A stretch of DNA of 64,000 nucleotides from Bin5 sp965221345 (GTDB lineage Bacteria > Chloroflexota > Anaerolineae > Caldilineales > Caldilineaceae): positions 2,232,001 to 2,296,000 of the forward strand of contig CBDCSD010000002.1 in assembly GCA_965221345.1 (NCBI GenBank), in the 5' to 3' direction. A program made the translations under genes and the position numbers. Shown piece by piece: positions 8,244-17,624 of the stretch (position 1 is the stretch's first letter; each line of letters opens with the position of its first letter). The notes under the pieces are model-generated. The model saw only the letters and a list, made by a program, of their open reading frames with translations, had not been told where the DNA came from and did not search any database.

Positions 8244-9656
8244 TTGGTTAGCCAGACAAGCACTCCCAAGGACAGTGAACTGGCTACCGCAATCGAGTCG
8301 AGGAATGGCCTGAGCGTTATGCGCAATCCCTATACTGTTGGCCGCTGGCTGCGCGGAGCCGATCACTACGGGCGGGAGCAGTTGCTCGAGTACCTGATAG
8401 GTGCCGAGGACCCCGCTATCTGGGTGGTTGGCACGCGCCGCATGGGCAAAACCTCGTTACTTCGACAGTTGGAATGGCTGCTGAACAGGCAGGAGGACGC
8501 CCGCGCCGTACCCCTGTTCTGGGATCTGCAAGGGAGTGAAACAAAGGACGATTTCGATTACGAGTTGTTTCTGGCGGTCGAAGACGAAATGCCCAGGTTC
8601 CAGGCCTATGGCGTTGATGTAAGCGCTCTCTATGGCCGCGATGCTATTCACATTCTCCGCACTTTGCAGCGCGCCCTTCGAGAGCACGGCAAACATCTGC
8701 TTCTGCTCATCGACGAAGCCGAGGCCTGGATCAGCCTGGCCAAGAACGATTACCAGGCCCTGGCCCGGCTTCGTAAAGCCTTTCAGAGCGGGGGGATGCG
8801 CACGATAATGACGTCGACCAAGCTGCTGATGCAACTGAACGATCTGACGCGCAACTGGCTTACAAGCCCGTTCCTCTTCGGCTTCAGTCTCGTTCATCTT
8901 TGGAAACTGGAACCTGAGGCAAGCGTCAGGCTGGCGTTGCAGGAACAGAGCAACACCCCCGTCAACGTCCAACAGGAGCGCATCGACGAGATTCTGCGCC
9001 ACACCCATCGCCATCCCTATCTGATACAGACTCTCTGCTATCGCCTCTTCGAGGAAAAGGGAGGGAATGGCTCGTTGCGGGCGGTCCATGAGGAAGACCT
9101 GCGCGCCGACCACCTGCTTGCCGGTTTTTTCGAGGTAGATTTCAAGTGCCTCGCCCCCACTGAAAGGCAGGTCCTGCTGAACGTTGCCCGCCAGGGCGTC
9201 ATCAGCGAAGAGGACTTGGTGGCCAAGATGGACAACGAATCAATTGAACAGATCTCGATGTATGTGCATGGCATGAACAATCTAGGCTATCTGCAACGGG
9301 TTTTCAGCCGGTCGGATGGCGCAACCGCTTCCCATTCACACGAAGATTTCCCGCGCTGGACCATCGGCAACGAATTTCTACGCCGTTGGATGTTGGCAAA
9401 TTACCAGGATCTGGCCCAGACGCTATACTCCGATGTGAGCGATTACAGTGTCGAATCTCTGTTGGAGATGGGGCGCAAAGTGGAGTTGGACTACCTGCAG
9501 CACGAGATTCCCGAACTACAGAAGAGACTGGAGTCGCTCTTGGCCGCCCACAGCGGTCACGGCAATGGGGCGTCTCCGGAGACTCTCTACGAAATTCAGG
9601 AATTGCGCCGGGAACTGGAGAGAGCCAGCGCTCAGTTGCGAAATCTGGCCGATTAG
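8244..9656 (+). CDS. P-loop ATPase (AAA_16/ORC-like), partner of the propeller-ATPase
   Basis: A soluble 470-residue ATPase. RNPYTVGRWL and HYGREQLLEYL form the N-terminal recognition segment seen in the preceding protein's ATPase domain too (NPF...FFGRREML). Walker A is GTRRMGKTS (about residue 63) and Walker B LLLLIDEAEAW (about 152). A winged-helix-like region follows (about 300-380), and the C-terminus (about 410-470) is charged and predicted coiled coil (LQKRLESLLAA, LRRELERASAQL). The TTG at 8244 is 9 nt after the upstream stop, implying coupling, but no Shine-Dalgarno is visible; ATG 8319 just before RNPYTVG is an alternative. The function is unknown; a heteromeric ATPase pair with the upstream sensor is an inference. 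Confidence 0.75.
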   Translation: MVSQTSTPKDSELATAIESRNGLSVMRNPYTVGRWLRGADHYGREQLLEYLIGAEDPAIWVVGTRRMGKTSLLRQLEWLLNRQEDARAVPLFWDLQGSETKDDFDYELFLAVEDEMPRFQAYGVDVSALYGRDAIHILRTLQRALREHGKHLLLLIDEAEAWISLAKNDYQALARLRKAFQSGGMRTIMTSTKLLMQLNDLTRNWLTSPFLFGFSLVHLWKLEPEASVRLALQEQSNTPVNVQQERIDEILRHTHRHPYLIQTLCYRLFEEKGGNGSLRAVHEEDLRADHLLAGFFEVDFKCLAPTERQVLLNVARQGVISEEDLVAKMDNESIEQISMYVHGMNNLGYLQRVFSRSDGATASHSHEDFPRWTIGNEFLRRWMLANYQDLAQTLYSDVSDYSVESLLEMGRKVELDYLQHEIPELQKRLESLLAAHSGHGNGASPETLYEIQELRRELERASAQLRNLAD

Positions 9657-9665
9657 TAAGCAATA

Positions 9666-10442
9666 ATGAACTCTTCCATGCTTCCCCCTACAGCCGAAAA
9701 AGCCGCGTACGTCAACCGGATGTTCGCCGGCATCGCACAACGGTACGATCTGGTGAATCGGCTCATTACCGCTGGGCAGGATGTAAACTGGCGACGCGAA
9801 GTCGTCGCGCTGTGCCAACTGCCCGCCAGTGGTCGTCTCCTCGACGTGGGCACCGGCACCGGCGACATCGCCTACGAAGCCAAGCGCACACATCACGATG
9901 CGGAGGTGATCGGCTGTGACTTCACATTCGAAATGATGGCCGTTGGCCGCCAGAAAAGAGCAAAACGCTCTTTTCGCCTCCCCGGCGCGGAAAGGACGGG
10001 CCGCGTCGAATTCGTCCAGGGCGACGGGCTGCGTTTGCCCTTTGCCGATGGCTACTTTGACGCCGTTACCAGCGGCTTCCTTTTTCGCAACGTGACCGAC
10101 GTGGACATCTGTCTGGCCGAACAGCGACGGGTGACTAAACCTGGAGGGCGGATCGTCTGCCTGGAAACTTCGCCACCCCCACCGACGCTCCTGGCTCCCC
10201 TGCTAAGTTTCTACATGCTCCGGGTGATTCCCGTGGTGGGCCAACTGTTGTCGACCGGCAATAGGACGCCGGGAAAAAATTTGAGCCCCCGCGATTCGGC
10301 TTACCGGTATCTGCCGCAAAGCACTGTCGCTTTTCTGTCGCCCGAGGAAATGGCGCGGCAAATGGAGCGGGCAGGATTTCGTCACGTTTCGTACCGGCGC
10401 AAAATGCTGGGAACTGTCGCCATCCACGTGGGCACCGTTTGA
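9666..10442 (+). CDS. menG: Demethylmenaquinone/2-polyprenyl methyltransferase
   Basis: SAM-dependent C-methyltransferase of the UbiE/MenG family, catalysing the last step of menaquinone synthesis; 258 residues. The N-terminal family block VNRMFAGIAQRYDLVNRLI is followed by WRREVV, the SAM motif LLDVGTGTGDIAYEA, and the family signature DAVTSGFLFRNVTDVD with RVTKPGGRIVCLE. LLSTGNRTPGKNLSPRDS and AYRYLPQSTVAF correspond to the AYxYLPxSxxxFP block. Menaquinone rather than ubiquinone is assumed from the inferred phylum. It starts 9 nt after the ATPase gene without an obvious ribosome site. An inserted basic segment sits after the SAM motif. Confidence 0.88.
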   Translation: MNSSMLPPTAEKAAYVNRMFAGIAQRYDLVNRLITAGQDVNWRREVVALCQLPASGRLLDVGTGTGDIAYEAKRTHHDAEVIGCDFTFEMMAVGRQKRAKRSFRLPGAERTGRVEFVQGDGLRLPFADGYFDAVTSGFLFRNVTDVDICLAEQRRVTKPGGRIVCLETSPPPPTLLAPLLSFYMLRVIPVVGQLLSTGNRTPGKNLSPRDSAYRYLPQSTVAFLSPEEMARQMERAGFRHVSYRRKMLGTVAIHVGTV

Positions 10443-10488
10443 GAGCCGTGCGCCTCCGTCCTCAAGCCGCCTCCGAAAGGAATAGGCC

Positions 10489-11226
10489 GTGACCGACCCT
10501 TCAGAACGTATAGCACTGCGCGGCAATCCGTCATTCGTCTGGCGCGCCGGCCAGGAACGGCGCCTGCAGATGATCCTCGACTGGGCTCCGCAACCGCTGC
10601 AACGCGCCTTGGTCAATGGCTGCGGCGTCGGTATCTATCTGCGGGCACTGGGGAAGTCCGTCCCAGAAGTCCACGGGATGGATATTGAAGGTGAGCATCT
10701 GCGGGACGCAGCCAGCAATGTGCCGGGCGCGCCTCTCAACCTTAGCCAGGGTGAGCAACTCCCCTACCCCGATGGGAGCTTCGACCTGATCCTGTCTCAC
10801 GAAGTTCTGGAGCATGTACAGGATGACCGCCGGGCCGCGTCCGAGATCGCGCGAGTGCTGCGTGTCGGCGGGCGCGCAGCCATCTTTGTACCCAATCGGC
10901 TCTTTCCCTTTGAGACCCACGGCCACTATTGGCGGGGCGCCTACCGTTTTGGCAATACGCCGCTGATCAACTATCTGCCAAACTCCTTGCGCAATCAACT
11001 TGCTCCACATGTACGCGCCTATACCCATCGCAGCCTCCTGGATCTGTTCGTAGGGCTGCCCGTTCTCGTTCAGCGACACACGCAGATCTTTCCCGGTTAC
11101 GACGGCATAGCCGCCCGCCAACCGGCCTTCGGGCGTTGCTTGCGTGCGTTCACCTATTTTCTTGAACAGACCCCCTTCACCACATTCGGCATCAGTCACT
11201 TTCTCGTGCTCGAAAAGGTCGAATAG
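10489..11226 (+). CDS. Class I SAM-dependent methyltransferase
   Basis: A 245-residue Methyltransf_11-type enzyme. GTG 10489 has GAAAGG eight bases upstream. The SAM site is VNGCGVGIYLRAL (a GxGxG variant), with acidic HGMDIEGEHL as motif II, FDLILSHEVLEHV as the post-motif block, and RVGGRAAIFVPNRLFPFETHG. The last part is typical of sugar/lipid or small-molecule methyltransferases seen beside glycosyltransferases; the substrate is not deducible. It lies 46 nt downstream of menG in the same direction and may share its transcript. Confidence 0.8.
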   Translation: MTDPSERIALRGNPSFVWRAGQERRLQMILDWAPQPLQRALVNGCGVGIYLRALGKSVPEVHGMDIEGEHLRDAASNVPGAPLNLSQGEQLPYPDGSFDLILSHEVLEHVQDDRRAASEIARVLRVGGRAAIFVPNRLFPFETHGHYWRGAYRFGNTPLINYLPNSLRNQLAPHVRAYTHRSLLDLFVGLPVLVQRHTQIFPGYDGIAARQPAFGRCLRAFTYFLEQTPFTTFGISHFLVLEKVE

Positions 11227-11360
11227 CCAGTCCCGATCCACCACCACCCGCCCAGGCAAGATGACGACCTATCGATTCACCCTCGCCACTTCACGATGCC
11301 CGCCGTGGGCTGAAAAGTTGATTCCCCACGCCACACCAATCAGATGTATCTCTGCCGGAT

Positions 11361-11389
11361 TTGGGTCGGCATTGGGCAAATGCTAGAAT
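11361..11389 (+). promoter_or_regulatory. Probable promoter of the PBP gene
   Basis: TAGAAT at 11384-11389 (5/6) with TTGGGT at 11361-11366 (weak) at 17-nt spacing, in the 287-nt gap before the penicillin-binding protein gene. The remaining part of the gap (11227-11513) shows nothing else I can support. Confidence 0.45.
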
Positions 11390-11513
11390 GCTGGCAATGA
11401 AAAATGGCAGAACAACAGTCTTCGTCAAGGTTGGAAAGGTTTTCGTCGATCCGAATGTGCGACAGATTTGACAGTAGAAGCAATCAAGATCGCCTTTCGG
11501 CCCCTGGGAAGGG

Positions 11514-14500
11514 ATGGCTGGCGTGGCAGAGATAGATCGCGGCAAAAGACCCCATGCGCGGGCAAGCGGGCCGAGCAGATCCGCTCGTATTCTGACACAG
11601 CGGCGGCGGCGTCAGCGGGCCCAAACCAATCGCGTCCGCCCCTGGTTCTGGTTATTCCAGGGGTCGGCAGCGCTGCTCTTCGCTGTCCTCCTGACCGTGG
11701 GGGGCGCGGTCGGTGTTGCTGTTGCCAGCGTGTTTGGCATCTATACCTTTTATGCCGCGCAGCTTCCCGACGCGGGCGTCATCGAACTGCAACAGGTAAA
11801 GTTTGAGACCATTCGCTTTTACGATCGCACTGGCAAGCACCTGCTCTACGAAAGTGTCGATCCCCGCCCTTTCCGGGGAGACCGTACCTACATGCCTCTG
11901 CAGGAGATGTCGCCGGCCGTCATTCAGGCCGCTGTCGCGCTTGAAGACCATAATTTCTGGGACAATCCGGGAATAAATGTTCGCGGCCTGATGCGGGCCT
12001 TTGCCTCCAACCTGCAGGGAGGTAGTGTGCAGGGCGGTTCGTCGATTACGCAGCAATTGATCAAGAATGTGGTGATCCCCTTAGAGGAACGGAGCCAGCA
12101 GTCTTACGCCCGCAAACTCAAAGAAGTCATTCTGGCAATGGAAGTGACGCGCCGGTATGACAAAGGCAAGATCCTGGAGTGGTATCTAAACTACAACTTC
12201 TACGGCAATCTGGCCTACGGGATCGAGGCGGCCAGTCAAGTCTATTTTGGCAAGAGCGTCTCGGAACTTAGCGTCGCCGAAGCAGCGATGCTGGCTCCAA
12301 TTCCCCAGTTTCCGGCGCTCAATCCCATCGACAACCCCGATGATGCCAAGAACCGGCAGAGAGTGACTCTTCAGGTCATGGTCGACGCCGGCTATCTCAC
12401 CCAGGACGAGGCAGACGCCGTTTTTGCCCAGGAATTGGATTTGCGCGGCTCGGTCGCGGAGCGCTTCGATATCTTCACGGCCCCCCACTTCGCCCTGTAC
12501 GCCCTTGAGCGCATCAAAGATGAATTCAACACCGTTGACGATCCCTATCGAATCTGGAAAGAGGGGCTTGCCGTCTATACAACTCTGGACGTCGACCTGC
12601 AGAAACACGCCGAACAGGTGGCCCGCGATCACATCGCCAGGCTGAATGAACAGGGCAGAAACGTTAACAATGCCTCTGTCGTCGTGCTCAACTCCGAGAC
12701 CGGTGAGATTCTGGCGATGGTCGGTTCACTGGACTACCAAAACGAAGAGATCGACGGGCAGGTCAATGTCGCAATTTCGGAACGGCAACCTGGTTCCAGC
12801 TTCAAGCCCTATGTCTATCTGACCGGCCTCCTGCAGGGCATGAACTCCGCCTCGATGATCCTGGACGTTCGTACCGCTTTTGCCCAGAACGACAGTTCAG
12901 TATACGTGCCCGAAAACTATGATCGTCTCTACCACGGACCTGTCGCCCTGCGCGATGCCCTCGCCCAATCGCTCAACATCCCTGCTATTCGAGTCATGGA
13001 CCAGGTCGGCGTCGCCAGCGCTCTGCGCACAGCCCATCAACTGGGCATCAACGGCCTCGACCGCGGCCTCAACTATTATGGCCTCAACCTGGTGCTGGGC
13101 GGCGGCGAGGTCACACTCCTGGACCATACCTACGCATATAGCGTGCTTGCAAACGGTGGTGTAATGGCAGGAAAGCCCGTCTCCCCGGAGTCTCGGCGCA
13201 GCGGATTCCGCAACCTGGACCCGGTCGCGATCTTACAGGTCCACAATTCCCAAGGGGAAGTGCTGAGCAAATTTGACAGTCCGGACCAGGAGCGCATCAT
13301 CAGCGCCGACGCCCAATTCATTCTCGCCGACATAATGAGCGACAATGTGGCCCGCTCACCAATGTTCGGTATCGATAACAACCTCGTTCTGGCGGATCGC
13401 AGGGTCAGCGCCAAGACCGGCACTACTAACGGCTGGAAGGACGCCTGGACCGTCGGATTTACCCCCCAGTTGACCGTTGGCGTCTGGATCGGCAATACTG
13501 ACAATGAGTCGATGAACAACGTTACCGGCGCCTCCGGCGCAGCGCCCATCTGGAAAAGTGTGATGGAGCGCTACCATGAAGGGCTGCCTGCCCGCTGGTA
13601 TGAACGCCCCCGCAATGTCGTTTCCAAAACAGTCTGTCAGCCTAGCGGTCTGCTGCCGTCGCCGGACTGCCAACGCCAAAGGGTAGAGCTGTTTATTGCG
13701 GGCACCGAGCCAAAGGTCGTCGATAACCTGTGGCAGCCTTTCGATATTGACAAGCGCAATGGACTGCTCGCCAAAGCCACCACGCCGGAAGAGGAGCGGG
13801 AGGCCAAAGTCTATCTCATCCTGCCGCCCGAAGCCGAAGATTGGGTAAGTACCAGCGGCATTGAACAGCCGCCCCAGGGCCAGAGTCCTGAGGATTTTGT
13901 CGACTTCGACCCGGAGGTTGCCATCACCTTCCCCCCGCCTGGCGGCTATATTGGCGGCCAAGTCGAGATCCTTGGCAATGCTCGCGGCGCCAACTTTGCC
14001 AACTATCGCCTCGAATTTGGAAGCGGCCTGGAACCAACTCAGTGGACGCAGATCGGCCCGGACCACGGCGAGCAGCACGCAAACGGTCTGCTGGAATTGT
14101 TCAACACCGAGGGACTTGAAGAGGGACAGTATTCCCTGCGGCTGACGGTCCGGTATCATGACGGCAACCAGCGCACCTGGGACGCCCCCGTTACCGTCGA
14201 CAATACACCACCGACTGTGGTCATTAGCGACCCGGAACCGGATTCGCTCTATGTGATGACCGAGGACGACCAGATCAACATAAACGCACTTGTCAACGAC
14301 GACTGGGCGATGGACCGTGTCGAGTTTGCCATTGACGGGACGTGGTTCATAACCCGAACAGTTGCCCCCTATAATGAGCGCTGGCCTCTCGAACTGCGCT
14401 ATGAATCGCTCGATGCGCCGGAGACTCGGAACTGGCCTGCATTTCAATCAGATGATGAAGATATTCGCCCTGGCCGTATTCTTGAATTTGAGGACGGATT

Positions 14501-14633
14501 CGCTGCGATTCTCTCTGGCAGCGGCCTCTATCTGGAGCGTCATCGCATCAAAGTACGCGCCTATGACCGCGCCGGCAATGAGACCGAAAGCGATGAAGTG
14601 CAGGTCTATGTGCGGCAGCCGCCTGACCGATGA
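11514..14633 (+). CDS. Class A penicillin-binding protein (transglycosylase/transpeptidase)
   Basis: Bifunctional peptidoglycan synthase of 1039 residues. A basic cytoplasmic N-terminus (1-45) precedes one membrane anchor (about 49-80). The GT51 transglycosylase domain has the catalytic glutamate in AALEDHNFWDNPGI (about 142) and GGSSITQQLIKN (about 176). The transpeptidase has SSFK with its nucleophilic serine (about 428), SLN (about 485) and KTGTTNGWKDAW (about 632). After about 790 comes a long tail of Ig-like segments (FPPPGGYIGGQVEILG, VTVDNTPPTVVI) resembling PBP1C-type C-termini but longer than usual. ATG 11514 follows GGGAAGGG closely. It is the first gene after the promoter at 11361 and is followed by surE after 51 nt. 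Confidence 0.92.
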   Translation: MAGVAEIDRGKRPHARASGPSRSARILTQRRRRQRAQTNRVRPWFWLFQGSAALLFAVLLTVGGAVGVAVASVFGIYTFYAAQLPDAGVIELQQVKFETIRFYDRTGKHLLYESVDPRPFRGDRTYMPLQEMSPAVIQAAVALEDHNFWDNPGINVRGLMRAFASNLQGGSVQGGSSITQQLIKNVVIPLEERSQQSYARKLKEVILAMEVTRRYDKGKILEWYLNYNFYGNLAYGIEAASQVYFGKSVSELSVAEAAMLAPIPQFPALNPIDNPDDAKNRQRVTLQVMVDAGYLTQDEADAVFAQELDLRGSVAERFDIFTAPHFALYALERIKDEFNTVDDPYRIWKEGLAVYTTLDVDLQKHAEQVARDHIARLNEQGRNVNNASVVVLNSETGEILAMVGSLDYQNEEIDGQVNVAISERQPGSSFKPYVYLTGLLQGMNSASMILDVRTAFAQNDSSVYVPENYDRLYHGPVALRDALAQSLNIPAIRVMDQVGVASALRTAHQLGINGLDRGLNYYGLNLVLGGGEVTLLDHTYAYSVLANGGVMAGKPVSPESRRSGFRNLDPVAILQVHNSQGEVLSKFDSPDQERIISADAQFILADIMSDNVARSPMFGIDNNLVLADRRVSAKTGTTNGWKDAWTVGFTPQLTVGVWIGNTDNESMNNVTGASGAAPIWKSVMERYHEGLPARWYERPRNVVSKTVCQPSGLLPSPDCQRQRVELFIAGTEPKVVDNLWQPFDIDKRNGLLAKATTPEEEREAKVYLILPPEAEDWVSTSGIEQPPQGQSPEDFVDFDPEVAITFPPPGGYIGGQVEILGNARGANFANYRLEFGSGLEPTQWTQIGPDHGEQHANGLLELFNTEGLEEGQYSLRLTVRYHDGNQRTWDAPVTVDNTPPTVVISDPEPDSLYVMTEDDQININALVNDDWAMDRVEFAIDGTWFITRTVAPYNERWPLELRYESLDAPETRNWPAFQSDDEDIRPGRILEFEDGFAAILSGSGLYLERHRIKVRAYDRAGNETESDEVQVYVRQPPDR

Positions 14634-14684
14634 CCGACGCAACAGCTGGCTGCCAGCCACCTTCAACTGCACGTGAACGTACAT

Positions 14685-15515
14685 ATGCCAAACATACTTG
14701 TTACAAACGACGATGGCGTACACGCTGACAGCATTCGCGAGTTGGCGGCCGCGCTCGATGACCTGGGCTGTGTGACCGTTGTTGCGCCGGAGCGAAACTG
14801 GAGCGCTGCCGGGCATCCCAAAACGCTTCACAAGCCTTTGCGCATGGCGCCGATTGATTGGCCCGACGGTCGCCGCGTCTATGCCTGCAGCGGTGCACCC
14901 TCCGACTGCGTTGCTCTGGCAATCCTCGGTGCGCCGCACCCTGTCGATGTCCCCGATCGGCGACGGGCGGTAGGGGAACCGGAAGGCGGGTACGATCTGG
15001 TTGTCAGCGGCGTTAACGACAGTTTCAATCTCGGTTGTGATGTTCTCTATAGCGGTACCGTGGCCGCGGCGATGGAGTCCCTGGTGATGGGTGTACCGTC
15101 CCTTGCAATCAGTACCGGAGCCGTAGAAGGTTTCGATATTGCCGATACCGACGCTTGGCAGAACGCCGCCGGCTATGCCCGCACTCTGGCAGGCGCCGCG
15201 CTCGAGCAGCCGCTTCCCCCGCAAACCATGCTCAATGTAAATGTGCCGCGGCTGCCGGCGGCGCAGATTCGCGGCCTGCGCTACACATTCCTGGGCCGGC
15301 GTATATACGGGGATGTGCTGGTCGCTCGCGACGATCCGTGGGGCAAACCGTACTACTGGATCGGGGGCGAAGTCCCTACCGGCATTGCTGAAGCAGGCAG
15401 TGACTTTGGCGCAATCGAAAGCGGGTATGTTAGCGCTTCGCCCCTGGGCATCGACCTGACCAGGCATGAAATCCTGGCCGACCTGACTGCAGCCAGCTGG
15501 TTGCCGCCCAATTGA
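14685..15515 (+). CDS. surE: 5'/3'-nucleotidase SurE
   Basis: Metal-dependent nucleoside monophosphate phosphatase of the stationary-phase survival family. ATG 14685 begins MPNILVTNDDGVHADSI, the strictly conserved SurE N-terminus with the metal-binding DD pair; an in-frame GTG at 14673 is less likely. Other hallmarks are VVAPERNWSAAGH (the serine and adjacent residues of the active site), SGAPSDCVALA, VVSGVNDSFNLG and DVLYSGTVAAAMES. A 15-residue extra loop (DVPDRRRAVGEPEGG) separates the PSDCV block from the SGVN block. It follows the PBP gene in the same direction. Confidence 0.93.
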   Translation: MPNILVTNDDGVHADSIRELAAALDDLGCVTVVAPERNWSAAGHPKTLHKPLRMAPIDWPDGRRVYACSGAPSDCVALAILGAPHPVDVPDRRRAVGEPEGGYDLVVSGVNDSFNLGCDVLYSGTVAAAMESLVMGVPSLAISTGAVEGFDIADTDAWQNAAGYARTLAGAALEQPLPPQTMLNVNVPRLPAAQIRGLRYTFLGRRIYGDVLVARDDPWGKPYYWIGGEVPTGIAEAGSDFGAIESGYVSASPLGIDLTRHEILADLTAASWLPPN

Positions 15516-15690
15516 ACGCGACCAGAACGTTTCAGAAAGGATTTTCTGGCATATGCGGGGGTGCGCCTGCGCTGTGGTGAAAAGCGTTGGATAAGCGTAC
15601 CGGACTTTCCCTGGTGTGTGGCTGCTTCACCTGATCTGGCAATTTTGCCGAGAAGGGAGAACCGGCTACACAAAGAGTGCAGTAATTCAA

Positions 15691-15716
15691 TTGCGCGTCG
15701 CGATAGGGCGCGACGC
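15691..15716 (+). repeat. GC-rich palindromic element, copy A
   Basis: GCGTCGCG (15695-15702), a 6-nt loop, and CGCGACGC (15709-15716) form a perfect 8-bp stem. The 24 bases 15691-15714 recur with one mismatch at 33628-33651. This copy lies between surE and the next gene. Confidence 0.6.
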
Positions 15717-15738
15717 AGGGGATATCCAATTGTCACGG

Positions 15739-16629
15739 ATGGTGTACGAACCGCCTTCAGATGGTTCGCGATGGCAGGGCTTGGCGGCGCTCTGCTGGTT
15801 GCTCCTGACCGATGCACTTCTGCTCGCGTGGTTGGTGCTTAAACCAATTGGGTGGATCAGTTTTCTGCTGCTTCTGGTCTTTCTCGTCACACTACCAGTC
15901 CTCGTCCATCTGACGATGCGTACTTGGGGGGCATTTAACCTGGAATACTGGCTTGACCGCAACGCCCTACGTGTTCGCTGGGCCGGTACCTGCCAGGTCA
16001 TCCCGCTCCACAGCATTCGGCGCATCATCGAAGGCGTTGACGAGATGTCCCTGCGGCCCTCTCCACTGGATTGGCCGTCACCCTTTGTACGCATTGTAGA
16101 GGGTGGGCATGGGCGAAGGCTGGTGCGTCTGGCCAGCGTCTCGCTCGATCAGTGTCTGCTGATTGAAACAGAGAATGGGATATTTGCCATATCACCAGCA
16201 GATCCGGTCGGTTTTCTGGAAGAGTTGCAGGCCCTCAATCGACTTGGCCTTTCGCGCACGTTGCCTCTTGTGCGAGAGCATCCGACGAACTACTATGCGT
16301 TGGCGACAGAGTCGCCGGCGGGTCGCTGGTTGCTTCTTGCCGGGTTGATCGGTTGCCTCGCCCTCTTCGGCTATCTCATGATCCGGTTCCCTTATTTGCC
16401 GGAGGCGTTGGTTTTTCATTACAATCGACAAGGTGTGCCGGACAGCATCCGGCCAAAGAACGCTCTTTTCTTGCTGCCAGTCATCGGCCTCCTGACATAC
16501 CTGACAAATACACTGGCTGGCCTGTGGATGAGGATGCAGGGTCAACCGTCCGGCGCCTATCTGTTCTGGACCGGTTCTCTGCTGGTGCAAGCGCTTTCGC
16601 TCTTGGCATTGTTCAGCCTGACAATATGA
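15739..16629 (+). CDS. Membrane protein with bacterial PH-like domain and DUF1648-type helices
   Basis: About 296 residues from ATG 15739 (MVYEPPSDGSRW). Two helices (LCWLLLTDALLLAWLVL, ISFLLLLVFLVTLPVLV) precede a soluble PH-like fold: YWLDRNALRVRWAG, VIPLHSIRRII, SVSLDQCLLIETENGIFAISP. The second half is a DUF1648-like membrane unit: LIGCLALFGYLMIRFPYLP, VFHYNRQGVPDSIRPKN, and two further helices. The combination suggests a regulatory or protein-binding membrane protein rather than an enzyme. The start is uncertain, as the frame is open to 15616 and no ribosome site is clear at 15739. It is unlinked to its neighbours in function. Confidence 0.65.
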   Translation: MVYEPPSDGSRWQGLAALCWLLLTDALLLAWLVLKPIGWISFLLLLVFLVTLPVLVHLTMRTWGAFNLEYWLDRNALRVRWAGTCQVIPLHSIRRIIEGVDEMSLRPSPLDWPSPFVRIVEGGHGRRLVRLASVSLDQCLLIETENGIFAISPADPVGFLEELQALNRLGLSRTLPLVREHPTNYYALATESPAGRWLLLAGLIGCLALFGYLMIRFPYLPEALVFHYNRQGVPDSIRPKNALFLLPVIGLLTYLTNTLAGLWMRMQGQPSGAYLFWTGSLLVQALSLLALFSLTI

Positions 16630-16773
16630 CGCGATTCAGAATTCTCTGCTCGGCGAAGCCTTGGTAGATCAAACAACAACGGAACAAGCTGAATCGATGT
16701 ACTCTGCACACGCCAACTTCACAGATCACAGCCCAACGTTTTCCCTACGTCCTTATCGGCCGAGGAGTTCTTT

Positions 16774-17535
16774 GTGTCGCGCCCTTTCCTGACAATCATC
16801 GTTCCTGCCTATAACGAAGCGCAACGACTTCCCCATTCACTGACAAAAATCACCACATTCCTGCGGGCCCAATCCTTTACAACCGAGATTCTGGTGGTGG
16901 AAAACCGGTCGACCGACGAGACCAGCGAAGTAGTACGCAACTTCGCGCAAACAGTCGCAGCCTCAGATCCATTTACGTTGGAACTGCTTCACAGTGCGCC
17001 TGGGAAGGGGGCAGCGGTAAAGACGGGGATGCTTGTAGGAAAGGGAGATTACCTTTTTATCTGCGATGCCGATCTTTCGATGCCCATTGAAGAGGTTGCC
17101 AAATTTCTGCCGCCGCAGCAAGAGCGGAAGGGATATGACGTCGCCATCGCCAGCCGCGAGATTGCGGGCGCTGTGCGTTACAACGAGCCGTTCTATCGTC
17201 ATCTGATGGGGCGGGTCTTCAACTATGTAGTGCGGAAGCTGATCATACCGGGGATCGAAGATACCCAGTGCGGCTTTAAGATGTTTACACGGGATGCGGC
17301 CGCCCAGGTCTTTCCTCACCAGACAATCGACGGATGGGGTTTCGACCCGGAAATCCTGTACATCAGCCACATCCGCGGCCTCCTCCTGGTCGAAGTGCCG
17401 ATCAACTGGTATTACATGGCCGAGAGTCGCGTCAATCCTCTCTTCGATACGTTCACTATGGTTCGGGAGGTTTTGCGAATCCGTCGTAACGGTCTGCGGG
17501 GTACTTATGAACAGGTCTCCCGGTCGACGGAGTAG
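16774..17535 (+). CDS. Family 2 glycosyltransferase (dolichyl-phosphate-glucose synthase type)
   Basis: A GT-A fold glycosyltransferase of 253 residues: FLTIIVPAYNEAQRLPHSL, ILVVENRSTDET, GKGAAVKTGMLVGKGDYLFICDADLSMP (the DxD region) and ASREIAGAVRYNEPFYRHLMGR. GIEDTQCGFKMF and GWGFDPEILYI are highly characteristic of the dolichyl/undecaprenyl-phosphate beta-glucosyltransferase (Alg5-like) subgroup, which loads a lipid carrier with hexose for later use by membrane glycosyltransferases. No C-terminal helices are present, so it is peripheral. GTG 16774 is well placed after GAGGAG (16762-16767). An ArnT/PMT-like enzyme that could use such a donor is encoded at 28446-30293. Confidence 0.85.
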   Translation: MSRPFLTIIVPAYNEAQRLPHSLTKITTFLRAQSFTTEILVVENRSTDETSEVVRNFAQTVAASDPFTLELLHSAPGKGAAVKTGMLVGKGDYLFICDADLSMPIEEVAKFLPPQQERKGYDVAIASREIAGAVRYNEPFYRHLMGRVFNYVVRKLIIPGIEDTQCGFKMFTRDAAAQVFPHQTIDGWGFDPEILYISHIRGLLLVEVPINWYYMAESRVNPLFDTFTMVREVLRIRRNGLRGTYEQVSRSTE

Positions 17536-17624
17536 CTTCTCCGCACACCTTTCTGTGTTGTAAGCGGGGTCCGGTCGCCGCCGCGAGCTTGGCTATCGAA
17601 AACATGAGCGGGTAGCACGTTGTG

